Positions 23,606-31,693 of a DNA stretch of 64,000 nt are shown one piece after another (position 1 is the first letter of the stretch; each line of letters opens with the position of its first letter). This DNA comes from an uncultured Dehalococcoidia bacterium (GTDB lineage: Bacteria > Chloroflexota > Dehalococcoidia > Lucifugimonadales > GCA-2712585). Both the position numbers and the translations under genes were made by a program. Where the stretch lies: the NCBI GenBank assembly GCA_951812825.1, contig OX638324.1:1921141-1985140 (forward strand), written 5' to 3'. A model generated the notes under the pieces. The model searched no databases. It had not been told where the DNA came from and saw nothing but the letters and a program-made list of their open reading frames with translations.

Positions 23606-24661
23606 TTAGACGTTGAAGAGGAAGGTGATGACGTCGCCATCCTGGACGGGGTAGCGGCGGCCTTCGGAGCGAAGGAGGCCCTGGCGGCGGGCTTCGGCGA
23701 TGGTTTCGCAGGCGATCATGTCGTCGAAGGAGACGACTTCGGCGCGGATGAAGCCGCGTTCCATGTCGGAGTGGATTGTGCCGGCGGCGGTGGCGGAGTC
23801 GGAGCCATCCATGACGGTCCATGCCCGGACTTCTTCGGAGACGTGGGTGAAGAAGGTGACCCTATTGAGGAGGGTGAGGGTTTTGGCGAGGAGGAGGTCT
23901 TTGCCGGACTGCTGGACGCCCATGGACTCGCGGAATTCATGCTCGTCCTCGGGGGAGAGCTGGGCAAATTCCCACTCGAGGCCGGCGCAGATGGTGATGG
24001 GGTAGGCGTCGGGTTGGGTCTGAGACGCGGCGTTTTCGCCGATGTTGTAGACGGTCATCACGGGCTTGTGGCCGAGGAGGTTGTAGTTGGCGAGGATGCC
24101 GGACTCCTCGGTGGTGAGGGGTTGGGAAGCGAGGGGTTGGCCCACTTCCATTTCGTCACTGACGCGTTTGAGGAGGGCGCTTTCTCTGATGAGGAGGTCG
24201 CGTTCCCGGCCGCGGGCGCCTTTCATGTTGTCGTCGACGCGTTGGGCGCGCCGTTCGAGGATAGCGAGGTCGGCGAGGATAAGTTCGTCGGACATGGCGG
24301 TGGCGTCGGACTCCGGGGTAGGGGGGCCGGCGGCCTCGGGGACGGTGGGGTCCAGGAAGGCGCGGACGACGCGGATGAAGGCGTCGGCGCCCTGGAGGGC
24401 GTTGAGGGACTGTCCTTGGAAGTAGCCGAAGCCCTGGTCGGACGAAGGCGGAGGCGGCAGGTCCCAGAAGGTGATTTCGGCGGGGGTTATCTTGGTGGGG
24501 TTGAAGAGGCGGGCGAGGTCGTCGAGGCGGGAGTCGGGGACTTTGCTTATGGCTTTGACCACTCTTTCCTGGGCGTTGGGGCGGCTTTGAGCGCCGCCGG
24601 TGAGGACGTTGAAGAGGGTGGTTTTGCCGCTGCTGCGTAGGCCGATGAGGGCGACTTCCAT
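23606..24661 (-). CDS. ychF: YchF/Ola1-type P-loop ATPase
   Basis: This 351-residue member of the Obg-related YchF family is a ribosome-associated ATP hydrolase. The P-loop GLRSSGKTTLF (7-17) starts the protein. The switch II region FWDLPPPP is unusual, as most YchF have a D-x-x-G here, and helical hairpin residues about 130-170 follow. The C-terminal TGS-like DUF933 domain ends in GRRYPVQDGDVITFLFNV. AlF-type nucleotide motif YNIGE lies near 210. The overall match is to a divergent YchF branch. It stands alone on the minus strand. Confidence 0.85.
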   Translation of the reverse strand: MEVALIGLRSSGKTTLFNVLTGGAQSRPNAQERVVKAISKVPDSRLDDLARLFNPTKITPAEITFWDLPPPPSSDQGFGYFQGQSLNALQGADAFIRVVRAFLDPTVPEAAGPPTPESDATAMSDELILADLAILERRAQRVDDNMKGARGRERDLLIRESALLKRVSDEMEVGQPLASQPLTTEESGILANYNLLGHKPVMTVYNIGENAASQTQPDAYPITICAGLEWEFAQLSPEDEHEFRESMGVQQSGKDLLLAKTLTLLNRVTFFTHVSEEVRAWTVMDGSDSATAAGTIHSDMERGFIRAEVVSFDDMIACETIAEARRQGLLRSEGRRYPVQDGDVITFLFNV

Positions 24662-25050
24662 GGTAGGTGCAGGATAACCCTCAGCGGAGGGATTTGCCAG
24701 AGGGGGTGGGTTGAATCCAATAGTGAGACTTAGTATGTAATGCGAACCTATTCGTTTAAGAAAACGACAGACGTGCTTGGGATTCGATTTTATATTCGAC
24801 TAAGTATCAAAACGTGCCTGAGCCGATTCGTTTCAGGCGTGGGGAGTCGTTTCCTGCAAGAATCGAGGAATCTAACCGGTGTTGGCGATATAGCGTATTC
24901 CTTTATGTCTGGGCATGAATTCATGGTGCAATGATATCGGATAAGGAAGCATCTGGGCAACGGGAAGGTGTCACAAGAGAGGCGCTGTCGCTAAGGGGAG
25001 TCTTTTGGGTTAAGATTTCCGCAACGTTTGGTTATGGGGGAGATGTTTAG
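24662..25050. other. Intergenic region, lower G+C, no gene supported
   Basis: This 389-base divergent spacer lies between ychF and holA. Its middle (24740-24930) is more A+T-rich than its flanks. It contains one short open frame of 64 codons without ribosome site or recognisable sequence, which I reject. GGGGGAG before 25051 is the holA ribosome site. No clear promoter or palindrome was identified. Confidence 0.5.
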
Positions 25051-26046
25051 TTGGCGGTAATTGTGCTGCATGGGGACTCTTTTCTGGTGGCGGAGTCGCT
25101 GGCCGAGATTCGACGGGGGCTGGGGCCGGAGGACCTGCTGGAGAGCAACACGCACAAGCTAAACGGCAATTCGGTGTCGCTGGCCGAGATTCAGGCCGTG
25201 AGCAACGCGATGCCTTTCCTGTCGGACCACCGGCTGGTGGTGGTGGAAGGGCTGCTGGGGTCCTTCGAAGCGCGGGGACCGCGTGGCAGGGGTGGAGGCA
25301 CTTCGAGGAACCGGTTGGCCCGATGGGAAGGACTGGGAGAGTATGCGGAGGAGGTGCCTTCGACGACATGCCTCATCTTCGCGGATGAGATGCTGCGGGC
25401 GAACAACCCCTTGTTGCGGGGGCTTACGGGGAGCGCCGAGGTGAGGCGGCTGCCGGTGCCGCGGGGGGAGGAGCTGGCTCGGTGGATTCGTAACAGGGCG
25501 AAGGCCAAGGGGGCCAGCATTTCGCCAGCGGCGCTACGCCTGCTGAACCAGTTTGTGGGGCCGAATCTGCGTCTGTTGGACTCGGAGTTGGAGAAGCTGT
25601 CGTTGTACGCAGGGGAGAAGCAGATAGACGAGGGGCACGTGCGTCGGATGGTGGCGCAGGTGCGGGAGGCGAGTATATTCGCAGCGGTGGACGCAATCGT
25701 CCAGGGGAATCCATCTCTGGCGCTGCGGTTGCTGCGGAAGCTGCGGGACGACGGGGCGGCGTTGCCGTACATTCAGGCGATGATTGCGCGGCAACTGCGG
25801 TTGGTGACGGTGGCGAAGGAGCTGGTGGAGACGGGGGTTCCGCGGGGGGAGATGGGGGCGCGGCTGGAGCTGCGGGCGGATTTTGCGGTGAGGAAGACGC
25901 TGGAGCAGTCGAGGAGGTTTTCGTGGCCTCGGTTGAAGGGGTTGTATGCTTGTCTGCTGGAGATGGATTTGGCCATCAAGCAGGGCCGGCAGGATGAGGA
26001 CCTGGCGTTGGAGCTGCTGGTGGCGCGGGCGGCGGTGTTGCGGTAG
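25051..26046 (+). CDS. holA: DNA polymerase III delta subunit
   Basis: This 331-residue clamp-loader subunit opens the beta sliding clamp. The N-terminal domain (VIVLHGDSFLVAESLAEI) and the SDHRLVVVEGLLG and CLIFADEMLRANNPL segments match the AAA+-like, non-hydrolysing delta fold. The C-terminal collar (SIFAAVDAIVQGNPSLALRLLRKL, ending in the LELLVARAAVL helix) is characteristic. The TTG start at 25051 has GGGGGAG upstream. Length is normal for the family. Confidence 0.9.
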   Translation: MAVIVLHGDSFLVAESLAEIRRGLGPEDLLESNTHKLNGNSVSLAEIQAVSNAMPFLSDHRLVVVEGLLGSFEARGPRGRGGGTSRNRLARWEGLGEYAEEVPSTTCLIFADEMLRANNPLLRGLTGSAEVRRLPVPRGEELARWIRNRAKAKGASISPAALRLLNQFVGPNLRLLDSELEKLSLYAGEKQIDEGHVRRMVAQVREASIFAAVDAIVQGNPSLALRLLRKLRDDGAALPYIQAMIARQLRLVTVAKELVETGVPRGEMGARLELRADFAVRKTLEQSRRFSWPRLKGLYACLLEMDLAIKQGRQDEDLALELLVARAAVLR

Positions 26047-26101
26047 GTTTTTCTTCCCCTGCCAGGGTGGGAAGTTTGGGAATTGGCGCTCGATGAATGG
26101 G

Positions 26102-26143
26102 AGATTTTCCACTCCGCTTCGCTGTGTTCAGGATGAGATGTGG
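26102..26143. repeat. Dispersed repeat, family A (degenerate)
   Basis: agattttccactccgcttcg followed by ctgtgttcaggatgagatgtgg, a decayed relative of 21606-21648. It lies between the convergent holA and PHP genes. Confidence 0.5.
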
Positions 26144-26176
26144 GGTGCAAGGGGGAGGGGTGAAGAAGGGAGGGGG

Positions 26177-26875
26177 TTACAGCGGGGGGAATTCCCAGAA
26201 TCGCTTGCGGAGACGCCGGGAAGACGGACTGGGTTGGGAGGCTTTTTCGGGGACGGTGGGGGTGCACTGGCCGGAGCGCAGGGCGGAAACGAGATCGTCG
26301 AGGTCGTTGATTCTGGTCTTGAATTGGGTGGCGCACATGCCCAGGTCGCCGGGGGAGTGGCTGTCGCTTCCGCCTACGCCGGGCAGGGACACGGCATGGG
26401 CGAGCTTAATTGAGAAGGCGTTTTCGACCCTGGAGCCTCGGCCATTGAGGGTCTCCATGGCGTGACAGTAACGGAAGGTCTTTTCCTTCGCCGTCTGCCG
26501 GAGGATGGACGTCTGGCTGGCGGATGCGAGTTGGCCGACGCCTCGCCTACGGTAGGGGTGGGCGGCTACAAGAGCGCCGCCGGCGGATTCCACCTGCTCA
26601 TAGAGGAAGGGGAGCTTGTGCATACCGAAGGCGTATTCGTTCAGGCCGAAGACGAGGAAGTGGCCATCTTCCGTGTTCACCTCGCAGCCGGGGAGGAGGA
26701 GAATGCCGTATCGACGTCCGAGGCGGGACAAGTCGTCGGGGTCCCAGAAGGCATCGTGCTCCGTGATGCAGATGCCGTCCAGTCCAAGGCCCTTGGCCTC
26801 CAGGGCGAGTTCTTCCGGCGACTGAATGGAGTCGTAGGAGTGGGCGGCGGTGTGGGTGTGCAAGTCTATGAACAT
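26177..26875 (-). CDS. PHP-domain metal-dependent phosphoesterase
   Basis: This 232-residue protein belongs to the PHP superfamily, whose members hydrolyse phosphoesters (for example histidinol phosphate or 3',5'-nucleotides) with three metal ions. Motifs are MFIDLHTHTAAHSYDS at the N-terminus, ICITEHDAF, LLPGCEVNTEDGHFLVFG, AAHPYRRRG and GGSDSHSPGDLG, giving the full metal set. It is a stand-alone PHP form, not a DNA polymerase domain. Substrate unknown. It is alone on the minus strand and lies next to the low-G+C island. Confidence 0.9.
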   Translation of the reverse strand: MFIDLHTHTAAHSYDSIQSPEELALEAKGLGLDGICITEHDAFWDPDDLSRLGRRYGILLLPGCEVNTEDGHFLVFGLNEYAFGMHKLPFLYEQVESAGGALVAAHPYRRRGVGQLASASQTSILRQTAKEKTFRYCHAMETLNGRGSRVENAFSIKLAHAVSLPGVGGSDSHSPGDLGMCATQFKTRINDLDDLVSALRSGQCTPTVPEKASQPSPSSRRLRKRFWEFPPL

Positions 26876-27043
26876 TTTCGGAAGTGGATTAGAGGTCGTG
26901 GCAAGCTTGGTGGACAGTTTAGCCCTTTCAGTATATCTCCACTGGGTAGTTCAATTACAATACCTATCTTCCCATATCGATAGCAGATTGGTAACATTAG
27001 CGTCCCACCGTGAGTATCTTCTGCATGCTTTCGCAATAACGTG

Positions 27044-27059
27044 TTATCCATATGGGTAA
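27044..27059. promoter_or_regulatory. 16-bp near-palindrome upstream of the ParB-like island
   Basis: TTATCCATATGGGTAA reads the same on both strands except one base pair, with core CCATATGG. It ends 33 bases before the TTG start of the first island gene, next to its ribosome site. It could be an operator or a binding site for the ParB-like protein encoded downstream. Confidence 0.45.
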
Positions 27060-27092
27060 CCAATGAGTTAATCCCAAAGAGGAGTATTTTAA

Positions 27093-27842
27093 TTGCCTCC
27101 AGCCATTCGAACGCAGCGCGCAAATCTCATGATCGGCCTATATCTAGCGCGCGGGCGTTTCGGTGCAACGTTAGATGACATTTTGCAGGTGCGCTTAGGA
27201 TATACTCCAGGTGGGCGCTTTCCCAGAGAACAATACGAGAAACTGTTTAGGAATGCCCAGCGAGCTGGGAGAGAAGCATTTCGCAAAAGGACTCCAGGTT
27301 ACTTCACCTTCAACGCCATGCCTTTTGGAAACCGTTACATATATAAGGCAACATGGTATGTATGGATAAATCCTCAATCGGGGCAACCACAGACAGTTCC
27401 ATTGCTCGCTGGTGACTTAGCCTCAATGGTAAGAACCAGAAGTAGGGACGTAGACACTCGCGAATCTACGACCAGAAGTGTCCGAACTGCCGACAACATC
27501 AATGAGCAGCGACAGGCGATTCAAGGGCAAGATTGGTCTGCATTGCAGGATCTTCAAGCAAGGATGATTGAGGATGGGAGCCTCGGGGAGATTCTGTCTG
27601 GTTTTCATGGTCTTCAATATGCCGAAATTCAAAAGATTATTCCAGTGCTCCCGAATCGTCCTATGCGATTTCAGTTTCAGAGGGACGCCCAGAATATCCA
27701 ACAGCTGAGTAGAAGGCTACGGCAAGCACAGGACTCGTTGGGCCGACAGTTAACCTCTTGGGTGATGCTGCAAACTGGAGTACCAAATAACGCACCTCAA
27801 TTGGCTTTGCAACAAGCACAACAAAGATTGGCTAATCTGTAG
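27093..27842 (+). CDS. Unrecognised protein in low-G+C island
   Basis: The 249-residue protein is not one I recognise. It has a basic N-terminal half (RTQRANLMIGLYLARGRFG, FPREQYEKLFRNAQRAGREAF), an aromatic patch NRYIYKATWYVW, and a glutamine-rich helical C-terminal third (about 180-249) likely to form a coiled coil. No signal peptide or membrane segment is visible. The TTG start is supported by AGAGGAG eight bases upstream. G+C is low (48% on a hand-counted line at 27361 against 65% at 29161), suggesting foreign origin. The ParB-family gene follows after 19 bases, so the pair is probably one operon. A DNA-binding or partner role is speculation. Confidence 0.6.
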   Translation: MPPAIRTQRANLMIGLYLARGRFGATLDDILQVRLGYTPGGRFPREQYEKLFRNAQRAGREAFRKRTPGYFTFNAMPFGNRYIYKATWYVWINPQSGQPQTVPLLAGDLASMVRTRSRDVDTRESTTRSVRTADNINEQRQAIQGQDWSALQDLQARMIEDGSLGEILSGFHGLQYAEIQKIIPVLPNRPMRFQFQRDAQNIQQLSRRLRQAQDSLGRQLTSWVMLQTGVPNNAPQLALQQAQQRLANL

Positions 27843-27861
27843 AATGGACGGAGGATGAATT

Positions 27862-28893
27862 GTGAGAATCGACGATTTGGAAGCCCTCGTTCTACGCCCC
27901 TTGCAAGAGTGGTATGGCTCTATTTTGCACGTACCATGTGAATTGATAAAGCCGGACCCCGAAAACCTTAGACAGGAGTTTGATGATGCCGACCTTATCG
28001 ACTTGGGGAGGAACATGGTTGAGGTGGGACAGCTAGATGAGATTACGGTATTCCCGATCCTTATTAACGATACTTCGTGGGCGGGGTTTTTTGACCTGCA
28101 TGATGGTGAACGTAGATGGCGCGCCGCTCAACTGACGAATCAGCCGACCCTGCGAGCTAAGATTGTTCCAAGACCATCTCCGGAAGAACTGACATTTAAG
28201 AAGGTAAGTCGAGTCCTGCAAACGAGATCTCTCGACCCAGAGACTAAGTTGACTGCTTTGAAGAAGTCATTTGTCGATTTGGGTATACTTGAATTGCCGG
28301 ATAAATGGGATTCATTTAGAGACAAGCTTGGTGGTGGACCGGATTGGCCCCAGCTTGTAAGGGTGTTGAAGTTGCATCCGCGAGTTCAGGGCATGTTTGA
28401 AAAGGGTCAAATTAACTTCACTATTGCTCATTCAGTGGGCCGTCTACCACAAAAGAACCAAGCTCAAGTGGCTGAGTATGCCGTAGTTAACAAGATCAGC
28501 GGTAGATTTCTGTCTACTCAGATGGTGCCCTATCTGGTAAAGAATCCAGATGCGAGCCCTGCACAAGCCTTTGAGCACGTTCGCGTCGGAGGATGGCGTC
28601 AGTATACCAAGAGTCCCTATGCCAAGGGTTCAGCCCCACCCACACAAGAGCAAGTCGAGAGATTTCTTGAAGCGTGTGTTGCATGGGAACGAGCGTGGGA
28701 GACTGTGGTAATAAATGGGTTAGTTCACCATGTCGGGGACAATCCTCATTATGTCCATAGACTGAAGGATGCCAGTATAAGGATACAAGAGAGAGCTTTG
28801 GCGTTGGCGGAGCGAATGAGATCGTCGCAACAGGAAAAGGCAGTTGATGGCAAGGTTCCGCATTCGATTCCTGAAGTTATTGCCAGCGATTAG
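27862..28893 (+). CDS. Orphan ParB/Spo0J-family protein
   Basis: The 343-residue protein has the ParB N-terminal fold: IKPDPENLRQEF and VEVGQLDEITV, then the nucleotide-binding box DGERRWRA (81-88). A central helix-turn-helix-like region (about 180-225, INFTIAHSVGRLPQKNQAQVAEY) corresponds to the parS-binding domain. The C-terminal third is unlike classic ParB dimer domains. No ParA-type ATPase is adjacent, so chromosome or plasmid segregation is not obvious. A regulatory, phage-derived or defence-linked role is possible. It begins with GTG 19 bases after an unknown gene of the same low G+C. The nuo promoter lies just downstream. Confidence 0.8.
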   Translation: MRIDDLEALVLRPLQEWYGSILHVPCELIKPDPENLRQEFDDADLIDLGRNMVEVGQLDEITVFPILINDTSWAGFFDLHDGERRWRAAQLTNQPTLRAKIVPRPSPEELTFKKVSRVLQTRSLDPETKLTALKKSFVDLGILELPDKWDSFRDKLGGGPDWPQLVRVLKLHPRVQGMFEKGQINFTIAHSVGRLPQKNQAQVAEYAVVNKISGRFLSTQMVPYLVKNPDASPAQAFEHVRVGGWRQYTKSPYAKGSAPPTQEQVERFLEACVAWERAWETVVINGLVHHVGDNPHYVHRLKDASIRIQERALALAERMRSSQQEKAVDGKVPHSIPEVIASD

Positions 28894-28985
28894 AGGGCGT
28901 ACCGTTAACAATTCTTGCTTCTAACCGCCTGCGCTTCGGAGGGCGAATGCTGACTAGCAAAGCCTTCTGTAAGCTATGGATTTTG

Positions 28986-29014
28986 TTGATATGGGGGATT
29001 GCGTGTGCTATATT
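28986..29014 (+). promoter_or_regulatory. Sigma70-type promoter of the nuo operon
   Basis: TTGATA at 28986-28991 and TATATT at 29009-29014 are separated by exactly 17 bases. Transcription would begin near 29021, leaving a leader of about 23 bases before the GTG of nuoA at 29044. This also argues against the longer nuoA frame that begins at 28999. Confidence 0.65.
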
Positions 29015-29043
29015 GCGGTATCCCCCTTTCAGGTGGGCAATCT

Positions 29044-29427
29044 GTGCTTGAAGATTATTTCCGCCAGTACGGCCTGATAGCCATCTTTGTCGTGGTGGCG
29101 TTCATTGTTCCAACCAGCATGCTGGTGCTTTCCTTCATGCTTTACCGGCTGGGGATTCGGCCACAGAAGCCGACGGCGGTGAAGCAGGACATCTACGAGT
29201 GCGGGATGCGGACGATTGGGGGGCGCTGGACGCAGTTCAATTTTCGCTACTATATGTACGCGCTGCTGTTCGTCATCTTCGACGTGGCGGTGATTTTCAT
29301 CTACCCGTGGGCGGTGCGGATGGGGAAGCTGGGGCTGTTTGCGCTCATAGAGATGGCGGCGTTCATCACCATACTTGGTTTTGGGTGGATATACGCGTGG
29401 CGGAAGCGCGATTTGGAGTGGAGTTAG
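29044..29427 (+). CDS. nuoA: NADH-quinone oxidoreductase subunit A
   Basis: This 127-residue membrane subunit of complex I has three transmembrane helices (about 8-30, 65-85, 95-115). Conserved family signatures are [17 protein letters not shown] and [23 protein letters not shown] chose the GTG at 29044 (reading LEDYFRQYG) because AGGTGGG lies upstream and the longer TTG-started frame would begin ahead of the promoter -10. It opens the 11-gene nuo cluster and is followed by nuoB four bases later. Confidence 0.93.
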   Translation: MLEDYFRQYGLIAIFVVVAFIVPTSMLVLSFMLYRLGIRPQKPTAVKQDIYECGMRTIGGRWTQFNFRYYMYALLFVIFDVAVIFIYPWAVRMGKLGLFALIEMAAFITILGFGWIYAWRKRDLEWS

Positions 29428-29431
29428 GGTA

Positions 29432-30040
29432 ATGGAATCGGAAAACGGTCTTTCACTGGAGGCGCTGACGCGGAAGCTGGACTTTGAGGAAGGGGCCGTC
29501 ATCGAGGAGATGCGGCATACCCACCAGAGGCCCTACCCCGAGCCGCTGATTCAGGTGCCGGACGACCTCCAGCGCAACCTGATGGTAACGTCGGTGGACG
29601 CGCTGTTGAACTGGGGGCGGAAGTCGGCGTTGTGGCCGGTGGCATTCGGGCTGGCGTGCTGCGCCTTCGAGATGATGGCGACGGCGATGTCGAGGTTCGA
29701 CATAGCGCGCTTCGGGATGGAGGCGTTCCGGGCTACGCCACGGCAAGCGGACCTGATGATTGTGGCAGGGACGGTGACGTGGAAGATGGCGCCGGCGATT
29801 CGTCGCATCTACGACCAGATGGGGGAGCCTAAGTGGGTTATCTCCATGGGGGTCTGCGCCACGAGCGGCGGGCCGTACTATTCCTGCTACAGCGTGGTGC
29901 CGGGGGTGAATCACATTGTGCCGGTGGACGTGTACGTGCCGGGATGTCCGCCCCGTCCGGACGCGCTGTTGTACGGGATTATGCAGTTGCACGAGAAGAT
30001 CAAGCGGTACAGCCTGAAGGGAAGGCCCGCGGGGCAGTAA
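29432..30040 (+). CDS. nuoB: NADH-quinone oxidoreductase subunit B
   Basis: This 202-residue peripheral-arm subunit carries the terminal N2 [4Fe-4S] cluster, which passes electrons to quinone. Ligand cysteines are visible as Cys76-Cys77 (GLACCAFE), Cys142 (GVCATSGG) and Cys172 (PGCPPRPD). ATG 29432 (MESENGLSL) starts directly after nuoA; the longer frame overlaps nuoA and is unlikely. The N-terminal about 50 residues are a modest extension. Its stop overlaps the nuoC ATG by one base. Confidence 0.96.
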   Translation: MESENGLSLEALTRKLDFEEGAVIEEMRHTHQRPYPEPLIQVPDDLQRNLMVTSVDALLNWGRKSALWPVAFGLACCAFEMMATAMSRFDIARFGMEAFRATPRQADLMIVAGTVTWKMAPAIRRIYDQMGEPKWVISMGVCATSGGPYYSCYSVVPGVNHIVPVDVYVPGCPPRPDALLYGIMQLHEKIKRYSLKGRPAGQ

Positions 30041-30495
30041 TGACGAGGGCGGTTCAGGGCGAGGAGCTGGCGGGATACGTGCGGCAGAAGTTTCCTGACG
30101 CCGTGTGCCAGTGGAAGGGCGAGTCTCTGTGGATTGAGCCTTCGGACTTGCGGGAGGTGGCGGAGTTTCTGAGGGATGAACCTGACCTGGACTTCAAGTT
30201 TCTGAATTCGGTATCCGCAGTGGACTACGTTCAATATTTTGAGGTCGTGTACCATCTGACGTCGCTTGAACACAATCACAGCGCGGTAGTGAAGACGCGG
30301 TTGTATTCGCGGGAGGCTCCGACCGCGCAATCGGTGGTTGCGGTGTGGCCGGGGGCGGACTTCCAGGAGCGGGAGATCTATGACCTGATGGGGGTGTCCT
30401 TCGAGGGGCATCCGAACCTGAAGAGGATAATGCTGTGGGAGGGATTTCCCGGACATCCCCAGCGCAGGGACTTTGAAGACGTGGTGACGTACTGA
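30040..30495 (+). CDS. nuoC: NADH-quinone oxidoreductase subunit C
   Basis: This 151-residue 30-kDa-type subunit of the hydrophilic arm has the family motif WPGADFQEREIYDLMGVSFEGHPNLKRI and ends GHPQRRDFE; both are shown here in part only and are diagnostic. It is separate from nuoD, unlike the fused NuoCD of enterobacteria. The ATG overlaps the nuoB stop (TAATG). Confidence 0.94.
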   Translation: MTRAVQGEELAGYVRQKFPDAVCQWKGESLWIEPSDLREVAEFLRDEPDLDFKFLNSVSAVDYVQYFEVVYHLTSLEHNHSAVVKTRLYSREAPTAQSVVAVWPGADFQEREIYDLMGVSFEGHPNLKRIMLWEGFPGHPQRRDFEDVVTY

Positions 30496-30502
30496 GGCAT
30501 CG

Positions 30503-31693
30503 ATGGCCATTCGCACCGAACCGGTAACGATAAACATTGGGCCGCAGCATCCGAGCACCCACGGAGTGCTGCGGCTGCGGGTGACCTTCGACGGCGAGGT
30601 GATTGTGGACGTGGAGCCGGTCTTCGGCTACCTGCACAGGGGGTCGGAGAAGCTAGCGGAGGAGCGGAACTACGTGCAGGTGCTGACGCTGACGGACCGG
30701 CTGGACTATGTAGCTTCGATGACGAACAATCAGGCCTACTGCATTGCGGTGGAGAAGATGCTGGGAGTGGAGGCGCCGTTGCGGGGACAGTACCTGAGGG
30801 TGCTGGCGGCGGAGCTGCAGAGGGCGGCGAGCCACTTGGTGGCGACAGGGTTCCTGCTTCAGGACCTGGGGGCGCTGGCGACGCCGCTGATGTACTGCTT
30901 CCGATTCCGGGAGAAGATTCTGGACCTGTTCGAGATGCTGTGCGGGGCGCGGATTACGGTCAGCTACATGAGGCCGGGCGGGGTGTTCAGCGACGCGCCG
31001 CCGGACTTCTGGCCCGCATTGGACGACCTGATGCAGGAGGCGCCGCACCTGATTCAGGAATTGGAGCAGCTTCTGATGAAAAACGAGATTGTGCTGGTGC
31101 GGACGAAGAACGTGGGAGTGCTTTCGGCGGAGTCTGCGATTGCGAGTTCGGTAAGCGGGCCGGTGCTGCGGGCGAGCGGAGTGGCGTGGGACTGGCGAAA
31201 GATGGACCCGTATGACATTTACGACCGGTTGGAGTTCGACGTGCCAGTGGGTGAACGGGGGGACAACTACGACCGGTTCCGGGTGCGGATCGAGGAGGTG
31301 AAGCAGAGTCTCCGGATTGTGGAGCAGTGCCGCGATGAGATACATCCCGGGCCGGTGAGGGCGGATGTCGACGCGGAGGCAATAGACCTGGTTCTTGAGC
31401 GGAGGGGCGAGGCGGAGAAGCCGCTGGCGGAGGGGCCGGTTCGGGCGGAGCTGCCTTTCGTGCTGCGTCCACCGGCAGGGGCGGAGGCTTACGGACGGGT
31501 GGAGGCGCCCAAAGGAGAGCTGGCCTTCTATCTGGTGAGCGACGGAAGCATAGCGCCGTACCGGTGCAAGATACGGTCGCCTTCGCTGATAAACCTGACG
31601 GTGCTGCGGGAGCTGCTGGTGGGGTGGAAGCTGGCGGACATGATTGTGACGCTGGGCAGCATTGACATAAACATGGGAGAGGTTGATCGCTAA
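30503..31693 (+). CDS. nuoD: NADH-quinone oxidoreductase subunit D
   Basis: This 396-residue 49-kDa-type subunit forms the quinone-binding site with NuoB. Signatures are INIGPQHPSTHGVLRL at the N-terminus, GYLHRGSEKLAEERNY (family histidines and arginine), MRPGGVF and a C-terminal LGSIDINMGEVDR. Length is typical. Its stop overlaps the nuoH start by one base (TAATG). Confidence 0.96.
   Translation: MAIRTEPVTINIGPQHPSTHGVLRLRVTFDGEVIVDVEPVFGYLHRGSEKLAEERNYVQVLTLTDRLDYVASMTNNQAYCIAVEKMLGVEAPLRGQYLRVLAAELQRAASHLVATGFLLQDLGALATPLMYCFRFREKILDLFEMLCGARITVSYMRPGGVFSDAPPDFWPALDDLMQEAPHLIQELEQLLMKNEIVLVRTKNVGVLSAESAIASSVSGPVLRASGVAWDWRKMDPYDIYDRLEFDVPVGERGDNYDRFRVRIEEVKQSLRIVEQCRDEIHPGPVRADVDAEAIDLVLERRGEAEKPLAEGPVRAELPFVLRPPAGAEAYGRVEAPKGELAFYLVSDGSIAPYRCKIRSPSLINLTVLRELLVGWKLADMIVTLGSIDINMGEVDR

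Noticed and set aside
23498-24640. 380-codon plus-strand frame opposite ychF
   Set aside because: Gly/Val/Glu-rich antisense translation without any family pattern.
24740-24934. 64-codon plus-strand frame between ychF and holA
   Set aside because: No ribosome site, no similarity and no neighbour relation; in a lower-G+C spacer where open frames arise by chance.
28920-28950. Possible terminator after the ParB-like gene (cgcctgcgcttcggagggcg)
   Set aside because: The stem is short and imperfect and lacks a T-tract, so not reported as a feature.
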